DNA of 64,000 nucleotides from Nitrospira sp. (GTDB taxonomy: Bacteria; Nitrospirota; Nitrospiria; Nitrospirales; Nitrospiraceae). The stretch's first letter is position 1; each line of letters opens with the position of its first letter. Positions 1-8,658 of this stretch are shown here, in pieces. The translations under genes and the position numbers were made by a program. The DNA lies in assembly GCA_015709715.1 (NCBI GenBank), contig CP054184.1:1349001-1413000 (forward strand), in the 5' to 3' direction. The notes under the pieces are model-generated. The model ran no database searches. It was given only the letters and a program-made list of their open reading frames with translations, and was not told the origin of the DNA.

Positions 1-248
1 TGCGCAGTCAAGACGCGGTCACCTTGCGAGTGGAAGACAATGGGGTCGGCATCCCCGATGATTCGGTGCAAAAGGGACGCGGCTTCGGGCTCCGTGGCCT
101 CCAGGAGCGCACCGCCCTGCTCAACGGCTCGCTGATCGTTCGAGCCGAAGCCGGCGGCGGAACGCTCGCCATGGTCCGCATCCCCCTGCCCGCGACGGCT
201 CAGACCGCGCCCTGTACCACGGGCACGAACCGAAAGCTGAGTGTATGA
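1..248 (+). CDS. Sensor histidine kinase, C-terminal fragment (NarX/UhpB-type ATPase domain)
   Basis: Only the last 80 or so codons lie in the window; the open frame enters from the left edge in frame 3. It holds the end of a GHKL ATPase domain: the N/G1-box DNGVGIPDD, then GRGFGLRGLQERTALLNG, the G2-type box typical of HisKA_3 kinases that pair with NarL-type regulators. Its TGA overlaps the start of the next gene (ATGA), a four-base overlap that fits translational coupling with the response regulator. The signal it senses cannot be judged because the sensor domain lies outside the window. Confidence 0.85.
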   Translation, partial: RSQDAVTLRVEDNGVGIPDDSVQKGRGFGLRGLQERTALLNGSLIVRAEAGGGTLAMVRIPLPATAQTAPCTTGTNRKLSV

Positions 249-871
249 ACATTCTGTTGGTAGACGACCATGCCGTGGTCCGCAAAGGACTTCGGCAGGT
301 CTTGGCCGAGGAGCTGTCGGGCCCGTCCTTCGGTGAAGTCGGGTCGGCGGCCGGCCTTCAGCAAGCCCTGCACGGTCGCACGTGGGACCTGGTGATCCTC
401 GATCTAAACCTGCCGGACCGACATGGCCTCGAAGTTCTGAAGGACCTCAAGACTCGACACCCGGCGCTTCCCGTCCTGGTCTTCAGTCTCTACCCCGAGG
501 CCCATTACGCCACCCGTGCCATCAAGGCCGGTGCTGCCGGCTACCTCTCGAAAGACAGTGCCCCGGAAGACTTGGCCGCCGCCGTCGAAAAGGTGCTGTC
601 CGGAGGGAAATTCGTGACTTCTGCGCTTGGCGAGCAGTTGGCACACGAGCTGGGCCGTCCAGCCTCGACCGCTTCCTTTAAGCCGTCGGATCGAGAATTG
701 CAGATCCTTCGCCTGATTGCCGAAGGGCATACGCTGGCCGAGATTGCCGACCGGCTGGCCCTCAGCGCCAAGACGGTCAGCACCTACCGGAGCCGACTCC
801 TCGACAAACTGCGGTTGCGCACCACGGCCGACTTGATCCGATATGCCATCGAGAGCCGCCTCATCGGGTGA
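245..871 (+). CDS. NarL/FixJ-family response regulator
   Basis: 208 residues with a receiver domain (about 1-120) and a LuxR-type helix-turn-helix (about 145-205). The acidic pair is at VDDHA (residues 6-8), the phospho-acceptor is Asp53 in VILDLNLPD, and the conserved Lys is in YLSKDSAPEDL. The DNA-binding part reads LSAKTVSTYRSRLLDKL, the usual recognition helix. It starts at an ATG overlapping the stop of the upstream histidine kinase, so the two form a cognate pair and the kinase presumably phosphorylates it. Its target genes are unknown. The following gene is a stand-alone copy of the same kind of DNA-binding domain. Confidence 0.92.
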   Translation: MNILLVDDHAVVRKGLRQVLAEELSGPSFGEVGSAAGLQQALHGRTWDLVILDLNLPDRHGLEVLKDLKTRHPALPVLVFSLYPEAHYATRAIKAGAAGYLSKDSAPEDLAAAVEKVLSGGKFVTSALGEQLAHELGRPASTASFKPSDRELQILRLIAEGHTLAEIADRLALSAKTVSTYRSRLLDKLRLRTTADLIRYAIESRLIG

Positions 872-999
872 TTCGCATCCGGACCGAAGGATTCATCATT
901 CAGGTCGTTTCTGTACGAATAAGGATGACGCCAGAACGCGCTTTTCCCCGATAGGACCAACCCACGCCAATTGATATAACGATAGGCTGAATCAAGACC

Positions 1000-1024
1000 G
1001 GCAGATCCCACATCGTGATCTGCC
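1000..1024. terminator. Hairpin after the response regulator (weak terminator candidate)
   Basis: An 8-bp perfect inverted repeat, GGCAGATC and GATCTGCC, encloses a 9-nt loop. It lies 129 nt after the response-regulator stop and 34 nt before the next gene. No clear T-run follows, so it may be a weak terminator or an operator. The rest of 872-1057 shows no gene. Confidence 0.3.
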
Positions 1025-1057
1025 ACAGTGATCATTCTTTCATCACCTTAACCACGA

Positions 1058-1342
1058 ATGCCTATGTCCAAGCCTCCTCGTCGACTCAAATCAGCACCTC
1101 GAAAGGTGCTCGCGGCTCCCCTGGTGCCCACGCAGCGGCCGATCGAGCTGACCAAACGCGAACAAACCATTCTCAACCACGTCTGGCTGGGGGCGCAGAA
1201 CCAAACCATCGCCGGCGAGTTGCATATCAGCGTGCGCACGGTGGAAGCACACCGGGCCATGATCATGCGGAAATTCGGCGTGACGAACGTCGCGCAGCTG
1301 CTCCGATCGGCCTTACTGGGAGGGTTCCTGCAATTGCGCTAG
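1058..1342 (+). CDS. Small stand-alone LuxR-type helix-turn-helix protein
   Basis: 94 residues: a basic, proline-rich N-terminus of about 28 residues, then a GerE/LuxR helix-turn-helix (about 30-90) with LTKREQTILNHVWLGAQN and ISVRTVEAHRAMIMRKFGV. There is no receiver or ligand-binding domain. A second ATG at 1064 is an alternative start, and no strong Shine-Dalgarno precedes either. It lies 186 bp after a NarL-type regulator whose C-terminal domain it resembles, so it could act as an unphosphorylated competitor or constitutive regulator; that role is inferred from architecture only. Confidence 0.8.
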   Translation: MPMSKPPRRLKSAPRKVLAAPLVPTQRPIELTKREQTILNHVWLGAQNQTIAGELHISVRTVEAHRAMIMRKFGVTNVAQLLRSALLGGFLQLR

Positions 1343-1372
1343 CGTGCGGCGAGCCGGCCGATCGGGGCCATC

Positions 1373-1936
1373 TCAATAGCCCATCGCTCGATTGAGCTTC
1401 GTGAGGACAGGCGCGGGCAGGGTGAACTCCGCCGCGACCTCGATTCTGGCCGGCACCAGCAAGGTCGTGTGAAACACGATGTCGCGGATAGGGATCTTCA
1501 ATTCCGGCTGTTGCGGCGTACTGAGTTCGACCGATTCGACGGACTGCGTGATGGTTGTCACGTCCTGCGGTCCGTAGGTCGTCACGACTGCCTGCACGAG
1601 ATCTCGCACCTTTTCGTTGGTCTCATTCCCGTCAATCGCCCTTGTCAAGAGCGGTAAGACCTCTTCGCGAGCCTGATCGGACAACGTAAAGTTCTCAATC
1701 CGCTCTCGGCGGCGGAGCGACGTGAGATCGTTATCGAGATCCTTGCTGAACGTGCCGTAGGCGAAACGGAAAAATTCGAAGTGAAACCCCTTCAGCCCCT
1801 TCCCGAACAGTTGGAGTTCGCACAGGAAGCAGAGCTGTTGCAGCTTGACATCGCTCAAGAGTCCGAACGGCTCGGTAAGCGACAGCACATAGAGCAGCAG
1901 CGCACGATCCACAGCGATTTCATGAGGCTTCCGCAC
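1373..1936 (-). CDS. SocA/Panacea-like protein of unknown function
   Basis: The frame is open to an ATG at 1993, but a GGAGGA six bases before a GTG at 1936 supports a 187-residue protein. The segment LLYVLSLTEPFGLLSDVKLQ, the following CFLCELQLF stretch and FRFAYGTFSKDLDNDLTSL resemble the DUF4065/SocA (Panacea) fold, where a KLQ...YF helix precedes a YGP-like turn; here the turn is YGT. That family often serves as antitoxin or proteolysis adaptor, but no toxin-like partner lies next to it, so I do not call a toxin-antitoxin pair. It converges on the small LuxR-type gene and diverges from the Fur-family gene. The function is unknown. Confidence 0.65.
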   Translation of the reverse strand: MRKPHEIAVDRALLLYVLSLTEPFGLLSDVKLQQLCFLCELQLFGKGLKGFHFEFFRFAYGTFSKDLDNDLTSLRRRERIENFTLSDQAREEVLPLLTRAIDGNETNEKVRDLVQAVVTTYGPQDVTTITQSVESVELSTPQQPELKIPIRDIVFHTTLLVPARIEVAAEFTLPAPVLTKLNRAMGY

Positions 1937-2091
1937 AACGTTTCCTCCGCGCCCCGACGCAAACCGTTGGACTATAGCCAGGCCCCTTTCCATTCGTCAA
2001 TCGACCACCGGATGTTTTTGACCAGACTGCCCTCTTGACCCTCGACAGCGCTTTCGTTTTTAATGTCGGCTTCTTCGGCATATCGAACGTC

Positions 2092-2523
2092 ATGAATAAA
2101 GCGACGAAAGAAATGGAGGTGCTTCGGCAGCACCTGGCGAAGCATCAGCTCAAGTTGACGCGCCAGCGTGAGCTCATTCTCACGGCGTTTCTCCGGCAAG
2201 AACACGTCACGGCGGAGGCCATGTACCATCAGTTGGCCAAAAAAGATCCCCACCTCGGGCTCGCCACGATTTACCGCACGTTGAACTTGTTTTGCGACGC
2301 CGGCATCGCTCAGGCCCGCCATTTCGGTTCGCAGACGCAGTACGACAATATCTCCCATAAGGGGCATCACGACCATCTGATCTGTACCGGTTGCGGCACC
2401 ATCGTGGAGTTTGAGAACTGCGAGATCGAGCGATTGCAGGAGGAGGTCGCTACGAAAAACGGCTTCGTCATCCAGACCCATCGCCTCGAGCTGTACGGCC
2501 TCTGCTCGCGTTGCCGCCATTGA
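2092..2523 (+). CDS. fur: Fur-family metal-dependent transcriptional regulator
   Basis: 143 residues from ATG 2092; an upstream in-frame TTG at 2035 would add 19 unusual residues. It has a winged helix (LTRQRELILTAFL, then LGLATIYRTLNLFCDAGI) and a metal-binding dimerisation domain with the HHDHLICTGCGTIVEFE motif and a second CxxC near the end (CSRC), giving the four structural zinc cysteines. The Glu in VEFE, rather than Asp, fits Fur better than PerR. It sits 102 bp before a ferric-iron ABC importer, which suits an iron repressor. Which Fur-family branch it belongs to is not certain. A small imperfect GC-rich hairpin lies at about 2585-2604. Confidence 0.88.
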   Translation: MNKATKEMEVLRQHLAKHQLKLTRQRELILTAFLRQEHVTAEAMYHQLAKKDPHLGLATIYRTLNLFCDAGIAQARHFGSQTQYDNISHKGHHDHLICTGCGTIVEFENCEIERLQEEVATKNGFVIQTHRLELYGLCSRCRH

Positions 2524-2625
2524 CGGGCCGCGCCCGTTCCAGTTATCATTCATCAATCTTGAGACGGCTTATCAATTTCAACGAGGACGCCGTGCCGGCC
2601 GTCCTTTAACCTGGAGGCACGCCGC

Positions 2626-3657
2626 ATGGCTTCATGTCCCCGCATCGCCCTCGCTTCGCTCCTGTCATTCGGCATCCTGCTCGCCTCATTCTTCCCGATC
2701 CCATCCGTGGGCGCGGCCGAGAAGCTGGTGGTCTATTCCGGGCGGGCTGAACGGCTGATCAAGCCCGTGCTGGACGAATTCCAGGCCAAGAGCGGCATCC
2801 AGGTGGAATTGCTGTCATCGGGAACGACTGAACTGGTCAATCGGCTCCAGGCTGAAGGCGACAATACGCCGGCCGATGTCTTCCTCACGAACGATGCAGG
2901 CAGCCTGGAACATGCGCGGGAACTCAAATTGCTCCGGCCGATGAACATGCGGGAAGTCGAACGCGCCATCCCTCCTCAGTTCCGAGCTCCGGACAACAGT
3001 TGGATCGGCCTCTCGGGACGATTTTGGGTCGTGGTCTACAACACGAATCTCGTCAAGCCATCGCAGGTGACTTCACTCCTCGATTTGGCCCAGCCTCAGT
3101 GGAAGGACAAGATTGCCATCCCGAATTCCGGCAGTGAATATCTGCAGGCGGGGGTCTCCGTCATCAAGGCCACATTCGGCGACGAACGAACCAAACAGTT
3201 CCTTCAGGGCCTCAAGACGAACGCCGGTGGACAGGTCTACCAGAAGAGTTCGCAGATCGTCGACGCGGTGGCCAAGGGCCAAGTGGCGATGGGCATTGTG
3301 AACCACTACTATATCTACCGGCACCTCACGACGCAGCCTGGCGCCCCGATCGCCGCGCTCATGACGGACCAGCAGGAAGGCGGGATGGGTGCCATCATGA
3401 ATGTGGCGGGAATCGGCGTGACCCGCGCGTCAAAGCGTGTCGACGGCGCCAAACTCCTCATTGAGTTCTTGGTCGCCCAGGCCGGACAAAAACTGTTCGC
3501 CGACCTCGACAAGGAATACCCACTGCACCCGGAGGTGAAAGCCGATCCCGCGCTGGTTGACCGACACAGCTTCCGCGCAGCCATGGTACCCCTCGCCCGG
3601 CTGGCCGAACTGCGGGAGCCCACCCTTACCCTGATCGAACAAGTCGGCCTCCGCTGA
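2626..3657 (+). CDS. fbpA: Ferric-iron ABC transporter periplasmic binding protein
   Basis: 343 residues, with a signal peptide of about 30 residues (MASCPRIALASLLSFGILL, cleavage near VGAAEK). The mature protein has the FbpA/FutA/AfuA fold of extracellular solute-binding family 1: KLVVYSGRAERLIKPVLDEF at the start of the N-lobe, and the tyrosine pair of NHYYIYRHL, which ligates Fe(III) in this family. It binds iron in the periplasm and delivers it to the permease that starts 17 bp after its stop. A good Shine-Dalgarno (CTGGAGGCA) precedes the ATG. Its position next to a Fur-family gene supports iron as the substrate. No strong Fur box was found directly upstream. Confidence 0.9.
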   Translation: MASCPRIALASLLSFGILLASFFPIPSVGAAEKLVVYSGRAERLIKPVLDEFQAKSGIQVELLSSGTTELVNRLQAEGDNTPADVFLTNDAGSLEHARELKLLRPMNMREVERAIPPQFRAPDNSWIGLSGRFWVVVYNTNLVKPSQVTSLLDLAQPQWKDKIAIPNSGSEYLQAGVSVIKATFGDERTKQFLQGLKTNAGGQVYQKSSQIVDAVAKGQVAMGIVNHYYIYRHLTTQPGAPIAALMTDQQEGGMGAIMNVAGIGVTRASKRVDGAKLLIEFLVAQAGQKLFADLDKEYPLHPEVKADPALVDRHSFRAAMVPLARLAELREPTLTLIEQVGLR

Positions 3658-3674
3658 CCGATCGTGTTGGCACC

Positions 3675-5276
3675 ATGGCGGCCACCAGGCTTCAGATCCC
3701 AGCGCCGTTGCAGTGGGTCACCGTGCTCACCGCCGCATTCCTGGTGCTGCCTACGTTCTACATCGTTTACGTCGCACTGACGGCGGCACCGACGGTATGG
3801 AGCAGACTCTGGTCCACTCGCATCCCTGAACTCCTTTGGAACACGCTGTCGCTCGCCTCCGCGGTGGCGGCTCTCACGTTTATCCTGGGCGTATCCCTGG
3901 CTTGGATCATGGTCCGTTGCGAGTTCCCTGGCCGAGCCTTTTGGGAATGGGCCCTCGTGCTCCCGCTCGCCATGCCGACCTATGTGTTGGCCTATGTCTA
4001 TGCGCACCTCCTGGGCATGGGAGGGCCGGCGGAACAATGGTGGCAAACCCTCTTGGGACCGGACGCCCGGCTCCTGTCGCCACAAAGTTTCACCGGGGTG
4101 ACCCTCATCATGACGCTGGATACCTTTCCCTTCGTGTACCTCCTAGCGAGAGGCGCCCTGCTGAACCTCAACGTCTCCTTCGAGGAAGTGGCCCGTGCGT
4201 GCGGCGTGTCTCCCTGGGTGACGCTGCGCCGGGTGACGCTGCCGCTGATCCGTCCGGCCATCGCAGCAGGGCTGGCGCTCGTCATTCTGTATGTCATCTC
4301 GGATTTCGGCGCCGTCTCGCTGCTTCGATATCAAACCTTGACCTATGCCGTCTATCAACAAATGACCGGCCGTTATGACCACACCGCCGCCAGCATTCTC
4401 AGCTTGCTGCTCCTTGTGATGGCCATCCTGTTCCTCGTTACCGAGCGATGGTTCCGCCGACGAAGCCGCTTCTACCAAACCTCCGGTCGATTTCGGAACC
4501 CGACCCGGAGCCGCGGAGGGTTCCTCCGAACGACCGCGATCGTCGCCTATGTCACCCTGGTCTTCGGCGCCTCCTTCGGAGTTCCGGCTTACATGCTGAT
4601 CCAGTGGAGCATCACGGCAATTGCTCAAGGGGCTCTCGACGCGCGCTTCATGGGATTCATCTGGAACAGCAGTCTTCTCTCGGCATTGGCCGCGGCAGGC
4701 GCCGTCGTGATCGGGCTCCCCCTGGCCTACCTGGCCAGCCGGCGCCCTTCCCCGCTGAATATCGCGTGCCTGCAAGCCGCCTATGCGGGATATGCCCTTC
4801 CAGGACCCGTTGCTGCACTGGCGGTCTTGATCCTCTTCACACACTTTGTCCCGGCCCTCTATGGATCGGTGGTCGTCCTGCTCGTCGCCTACGTCCTACA
4901 CTTCCTTCCCGTCGGCCTGCAATCCATGGAGCCGGCCCTGCAACAGGTGACGCCCAACGTGGAGGAAGTCGCGCGCACGCTGGGGTGCACAACACGCCGA
5001 ACCATCCGGCGAGTCACCCTTCCTCTCGTGCAAAACGGATTTATCGCCGCCTGGGTGCTGATGTTCTTGCAAACGATGAAGGAACTGCCCGCAACCCTGC
5101 TGTTACGGCCGGTTGGATTTGATACACTGGCAATTCGTGTCTGGCTTGAAGCCAGCGAGGAATACTATCAATTGGCCGCCCCGTCCGCCCTGTTGATCGT
5201 ACTCCTGAGTTTGCCGGCACTGATGCTGCTGGTTTCCCGGGATTGGCGAGGACAACGACGGGAGAGCGCCACGTGA
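3675..5276 (+). CDS. fbpB: Ferric-iron ABC transporter permease (fused two-domain)
   Basis: 533 residues with about 12 membrane segments forming two homologous permease halves, as in FbpB/SfuB/HitB. Each half carries its EAA loop, which docks onto the ATPase: EEVARACGVSPWVTLRRVTL (about residues 173-192) and EEVARTLGCTTRRTIRRVTL (about 432-451). It forms the inner-membrane channel for iron handed over by the upstream binding protein. The stop codon overlaps the GTG start of the ATPase gene (GTGA), so the three genes form a coupled operon. Length and architecture are normal for the family. Confidence 0.92.
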   Translation: MAATRLQIPAPLQWVTVLTAAFLVLPTFYIVYVALTAAPTVWSRLWSTRIPELLWNTLSLASAVAALTFILGVSLAWIMVRCEFPGRAFWEWALVLPLAMPTYVLAYVYAHLLGMGGPAEQWWQTLLGPDARLLSPQSFTGVTLIMTLDTFPFVYLLARGALLNLNVSFEEVARACGVSPWVTLRRVTLPLIRPAIAAGLALVILYVISDFGAVSLLRYQTLTYAVYQQMTGRYDHTAASILSLLLLVMAILFLVTERWFRRRSRFYQTSGRFRNPTRSRGGFLRTTAIVAYVTLVFGASFGVPAYMLIQWSITAIAQGALDARFMGFIWNSSLLSALAAAGAVVIGLPLAYLASRRPSPLNIACLQAAYAGYALPGPVAALAVLILFTHFVPALYGSVVVLLVAYVLHFLPVGLQSMEPALQQVTPNVEEVARTLGCTTRRTIRRVTLPLVQNGFIAAWVLMFLQTMKELPATLLLRPVGFDTLAIRVWLEASEEYYQLAAPSALLIVLLSLPALMLLVSRDWRGQRRESAT

Positions 5277-6403
5277 CCCCTGTGCACGAATTGCAACCGA
5301 ACAGGCCTCAATCGGCGATCATCTCCGCGCCTGCAGATGGTATGAACTCGGAACCGGGCCGATCACCCGTCCTGGAGCTGCGCGACGTTGCCTGCGCCTA
5401 CGAACCGGGTAAGCCTGCGGTCGAACATATCTCCTTCTCGGCTGAGCAAGGGGAAATTGTCTGCCTTTTAGGCCCTTCCGGCTGTGGGAAAACGACCATT
5501 CTGCGCGCCATCGCCGGATTTGAACCGATCATGGCCGGCAACATTATACTCTCCGGACGGATCGTCTCCACGCGAGAGTCCCTGCTTCCTACCGAGCAGC
5601 GGCAGATCGGCATGGTGTTCCAAGAGTACGCACTGTTTCCGCACCTACGCGTCGACAAGAATATCGCGTTCGGTCTGAGCCACTTGCCACGAGACCAACA
5701 ACAGGCGATCGTGCAGGAGCTGCTTCAATTGGTTGGGTTGCGCGGACTGGAGCACCGATACCCACATGAACTGTCGGGCGGCCAACAGCAACGGGTCGCG
5801 TTGGCTCGGGCACTGGCTCCACGCCCTGTCCTCTTGCTGCTCGACGAACCCTTCAGCAATCTGGACCCCGACATGGCTGGGCGCATGCGCCGGGATCTCC
5901 ACGAGCTGCTCCGCACTACCAAGACAACGGCTGTTCTGGTGACCCACGACCATGAAGAAGCCTTTGCCATGGCCAATCGCGTGGCGGTGCTCAATCGCGG
6001 AAAGTTGGAACAGTTCGATACGCCTGAGGCGGTGTACCACACGCCGACCAGCGCGTTCGTCGCCGATTTTGTCGGCCAAGCCGACTTTATTCCCGGCCTC
6101 GTGCGGCAGGAGGCAGTTGAAACCGAGATCGGCGAATTCCCCAATACTCAGCACCTGCCGACCGGCACCAAGGTGGTGGTGATGATTCGTCCGGATGACC
6201 TGCACATCGTTCCGACCAAGGGCGCCGATGCCCATATCCTGTCTCGGCAGTTCAAAGGGTCGGAGAACCTCTACACCATTCAGCTCCGCTCAGGGCAGAT
6301 CGTCCACAGCAGCGAATCCTCCTTGAGCGTGTTTCAAGTCGGTACTGCAGTCGCGTTGCGCATGGTCGCCACCCATACGGTGCTCTTCGTACAGGATCCG
6401 TAA
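5273..6403 (+). CDS. fbpC: Ferric-iron ABC transporter ATP-binding protein
   Basis: 376 residues from the GTG that overlaps the permease stop, preceded by GGGAGAG; a TTG 30 bases upstream is less likely. All ATPase motifs are present: Walker A GPSGCGKTT, Q-loop FQEYALFPHL, signature LSGGQQQRVALARAL, Walker B VLLLLDEPFSNLDP and the switch His in LVTHDHEEAFAMA. A C-terminal TOBE-like region of about 110 residues follows. The N-terminus carries about 25 extra residues before the ABC fold. It energises the iron importer together with the two upstream genes. A related thiamine or sulfate importer is possible from the ATPase alone, but the binding protein argues for iron. Confidence 0.9.
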   Translation: MTPVHELQPNRPQSAIISAPADGMNSEPGRSPVLELRDVACAYEPGKPAVEHISFSAEQGEIVCLLGPSGCGKTTILRAIAGFEPIMAGNIILSGRIVSTRESLLPTEQRQIGMVFQEYALFPHLRVDKNIAFGLSHLPRDQQQAIVQELLQLVGLRGLEHRYPHELSGGQQQRVALARALAPRPVLLLLDEPFSNLDPDMAGRMRRDLHELLRTTKTTAVLVTHDHEEAFAMANRVAVLNRGKLEQFDTPEAVYHTPTSAFVADFVGQADFIPGLVRQEAVETEIGEFPNTQHLPTGTKVVVMIRPDDLHIVPTKGADAHILSRQFKGSENLYTIQLRSGQIVHSSESSLSVFQVGTAVALRMVATHTVLFVQDP

Positions 6404-6512
6404 GCCGACGAGCAGCCGTTGTTTTCAGGAGGCGTGGCGTACAGAACAGGCGGTTGGGTTGGCCCGACGAATCGACAGGAGGCTCAACAGTGGAGCGGTG
6501 GAGGAGCGAGGT

Positions 6513-6938
6513 ATGGATGTACTAAAAAATGCAGTTGAATATGGAATCATCGGCCTGCTGATCTCACTCAGCATCTGGTCGGTGGCGGTGGCGATCGAAC
6601 GATGGCTTTATTACCGTCGTGTCGACTTGTCTCAATTCACAGATGTGCAGACCTTTGAGATGGCTCTAACCAAGCGGTTGGTGATCATCGGCACCGTGGC
6701 GGCCAATGCTCCCTATATCGGCTTGCTGGGAACCGTCCTCGGGATTATGATGACCTTTCATACGATGGGCACATCAGGCACCATGGCCGTCAACACGATC
6801 ATGATCGGCCTGAGTCTCGCGCTGAAGGCAACGGCGGTCGGTCTTTTGGTGGCCATCCCCTGCGTGGTGATGAACAACGTGCTGCGCCGCCGCGTGGCGG
6901 AACTGCTCACGACGTACAGGACGCGACATGGAGCGTGA
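6513..6938 (+). CDS. exbB: ExbB/TolQ-type proton channel subunit (short form)
   Basis: 141 residues from an ATG six bases after GGAGGAG; the open frame extends to 6459 without supporting signals. The three expected membrane segments are visible: residues about 10-30, then PYIGLLGTVLGIMMTFHTMG and SLALKATAVGLLVAIPCVVM, the two channel helices that conduct protons. The cytoplasmic loop between segments 1 and 2 is much shorter than in E. coli ExbB, as in short-form ExbB proteins. It overlaps exbD by 11 bp, followed by tonB, so the complex powers outer-membrane uptake, probably of ferric chelates given the ABC importer upstream. Confidence 0.9.
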   Translation: MDVLKNAVEYGIIGLLISLSIWSVAVAIERWLYYRRVDLSQFTDVQTFEMALTKRLVIIGTVAANAPYIGLLGTVLGIMMTFHTMGTSGTMAVNTIMIGLSLALKATAVGLLVAIPCVVMNNVLRRRVAELLTTYRTRHGA

Positions 6939-7302
6939 AGTCAACCAAATCAACGTGATCCCGCTGGTGGACGTCATGCTGGTCCTGCTCGTCATCGTCC
7001 TCACGACCGCCACGTTCATCAGCACCGGCCAAATCCCGGTGAATTTGGCCAAGGCCAAGGAAGCGGGCGACCACAAGGACGTTCCCATCGTGGTCACGCT
7101 GACCTCGAACGGGGACCTGTTTCTAAATGATAAACCTGTCCCTGCCGAGGGGCTGAAGCCGCTTCTCCTTCCACATCCACGGGAATCGCCGGTCGTCGTC
7201 CGAGCGGACAAAGTTACTTTGCTGGAGCGGTTCGTCTCGATCGTGGATGAAATCCGAGGGCTCGGTTTTCAATCGGTCAGCTTGGAGGTCGTACGATCGT
7301 GA
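6928..7302 (+). CDS. exbD: ExbD/TolR-type biopolymer transport protein
   Basis: 124 residues. A short cytoplasmic start (MEREVNQINVIP) leads into one membrane helix, PLVDVMLVLLVIVLTTATFI, carrying the essential proton-carrying Asp of the family (LVDVML), then a periplasmic domain. It overlaps exbB by 11 bp and the GTG start of tonB by four bases (GTGA), so the three are translationally coupled. ExbD and ExbB form the proton-driven motor that energises TonB. Confidence 0.92.
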   Translation: MEREVNQINVIPLVDVMLVLLVIVLTTATFISTGQIPVNLAKAKEAGDHKDVPIVVTLTSNGDLFLNDKPVPAEGLKPLLLPHPRESPVVVRADKVTLLERFVSIVDEIRGLGFQSVSLEVVRS

Positions 7303-8264
7303 TCGCCCGCCAGGGCACCCTCTTCTCCCCTGGCACCCGTTTTCAGGTGAGCGGGTGGATCGCCTCGCTCTGCCTCCACAGCGCAGTGCTGTTTCTCGCG
7401 GGCCTCCTTGCAGCCAGGATGAGCCTGGCCCCACCGGCATCGGATTTTCGCTGGGACGTGTCAGTCCGGGAAGCGCAGAGCCGGCCCTTACCATCCCCCC
7501 AACCTTCATCTGCAGTCCCATCTACAGTTCATTCACGAGCAGCTGTTCCGCCTGCCCACAGGGAAAAGACTCCTGTTGCTCCAGCCACTCCTGCCCCGTC
7601 TCCGCCTCAGGCAGCAACGCTGACGCCTGAGGCGGCACCGGTGGATTTCCGTGCAATCGTGCCCAGCCTGCAAGACCCGGAGCCTGAAGCCTCCCGGCAG
7701 TTGGCCGAACCGCTCACCCCTCTGCCGCCGACCGAGATCTCAACGCAGACAACGGAACCAGACGTCAGGCTCCTCTTGGAGCAGGCTCCCACAACACTGC
7801 CTGTCGAGCAAGCGCCTCCCCTCTCCGAATCGATTCAGACAGAGCGTGTGCCCGCACCCAACCCGCTTTCCGACGATACTGCGACTCCTGATGCGGACTC
7901 GAAGCAAGAACCAGAGCCTACGCAGGTGGCCTTAGCTCCCACTTCACCATCGCCAAACTCCGTTGTGACGAAACCGGATCTCTCCTGGCTGCAAGATACC
8001 CTCATGCGTCGGATTGAGAGCTTTATCCAATACCCTGCCGAGGCCCGCTTGAATCATATGGAGGGGCGGGTACTCGTACGACTGGTAATCGAAGGGACCG
8101 GGCACATCGTTTCAGTAGCTATCGCCAAGAGTTCCGGCTACCCCGTTCTGGACCAGGCGGCGCTGGACACGCTTCGACGGGCATCGCCGATTCTGTTGTC
8201 TCAGCCGCTCCCCAAATCTTCCGTGACGATTCAAATCCCACTCAGATATCGACTCGACCGCTGA
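7299..8264 (+). CDS. tonB: TonB-family energy-transducing protein
   Basis: 321 residues from a GTG overlapping the exbD stop. It has an N-terminal membrane anchor (about residues 20-42), a long proline/glutamate-rich periplasmic spacer (about 50-220, many PxP repeats) and a C-terminal TonB domain: RRIESFIQYPAEARLNHMEG, then VLVRLVIEGTGHIVSVAIAK and SSGYPVLDQAALDTLRRASP. The order exbB-exbD-tonB with overlapping starts is the classical arrangement. It couples the inner-membrane motor to TonB-dependent receptors; none is encoded in this window. It ends 10 bp from a convergent lipoprotein gene. Confidence 0.9.
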   Translation: MIARQGTLFSPGTRFQVSGWIASLCLHSAVLFLAGLLAARMSLAPPASDFRWDVSVREAQSRPLPSPQPSSAVPSTVHSRAAVPPAHREKTPVAPATPAPSPPQAATLTPEAAPVDFRAIVPSLQDPEPEASRQLAEPLTPLPPTEISTQTTEPDVRLLLEQAPTTLPVEQAPPLSESIQTERVPAPNPLSDDTATPDADSKQEPEPTQVALAPTSPSPNSVVTKPDLSWLQDTLMRRIESFIQYPAEARLNHMEGRVLVRLVIEGTGHIVSVAIAKSSGYPVLDQAALDTLRRASPILLSQPLPKSSVTIQIPLRYRLDR

Positions 8265-8274
8265 CTCCGGGGCG

Positions 8275-8658
8275 TCACCCTCGACAGGAGCGTTGCTGCC
8301 AATCGCGCAGTACGCCCTGTTTGTCGAACGTCAAGACATAGGAGCGACACATGCCGCCGTGGGCCTGCCCGCTGAACCCGGCGGTTCCACTACCCCGCTC
8401 AAAATAGGTCCAGATTTCCCCGCCATCAGGTGCGGGCTCCACCTTGTGTGGGCTTCCGTGGCGCTTGCCGACCATGTCGCGTGTGGCCTCATTGACGCTC
8501 CGCTGAAAATATTTGGAGTCCGGTGCGCAGGCAGACAACCCCATTACGCCGGATAAGAATAGACCGAGCCAGACTCCGCACCAAAGGCTCTCGCGCCGGC
8601 TCTTCCACCCAAACTCCGCACGTGCCGGCCCACGTCCACTGTCATTCGCGTTGCTCAT
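8275..8658 (-). CDS. Small lipoprotein, BamE/SmpA-like
   Basis: 127 residues starting at an ATG that overlaps the end of apbE by 17 bp; the longer open frame upstream is only the shadow of apbE. The N-terminus is unusually long (about 28 residues with several Arg) before the hydrophobic stretch WLGLFLSGVMGLSAC, whose LSAC is a lipobox. The remainder (DMVGKRHGSPHKVEPAPDGG, IWTYF, SYVLTFDKQGVLRDW) resembles the small BamE/SmpA fold in which a short sequence sets which outer-membrane partner is bound. It is the last gene of the lipoprotein-apbE-lipoprotein unit. The family call is from motif pattern only. Confidence 0.7.
   Translation of the reverse strand: MSNANDSGRGPARAEFGWKSRRESLWCGVWLGLFLSGVMGLSACAPDSKYFQRSVNEATRDMVGKRHGSPHKVEPAPDGGEIWTYFERGSGTAGFSGQAHGGMCRSYVLTFDKQGVLRDWQQRSCRG

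Noticed and set aside
1373-1936. Toxin-antitoxin system at the SocA/Panacea-like gene
   Set aside because: No small toxin-like partner gene adjoins it; neighbours are regulators.
2530-2560. Possible Fur box before the ferric binding-protein gene
   Set aside because: Only a half-site-like TTATCATT is seen; the match is too weak to support.
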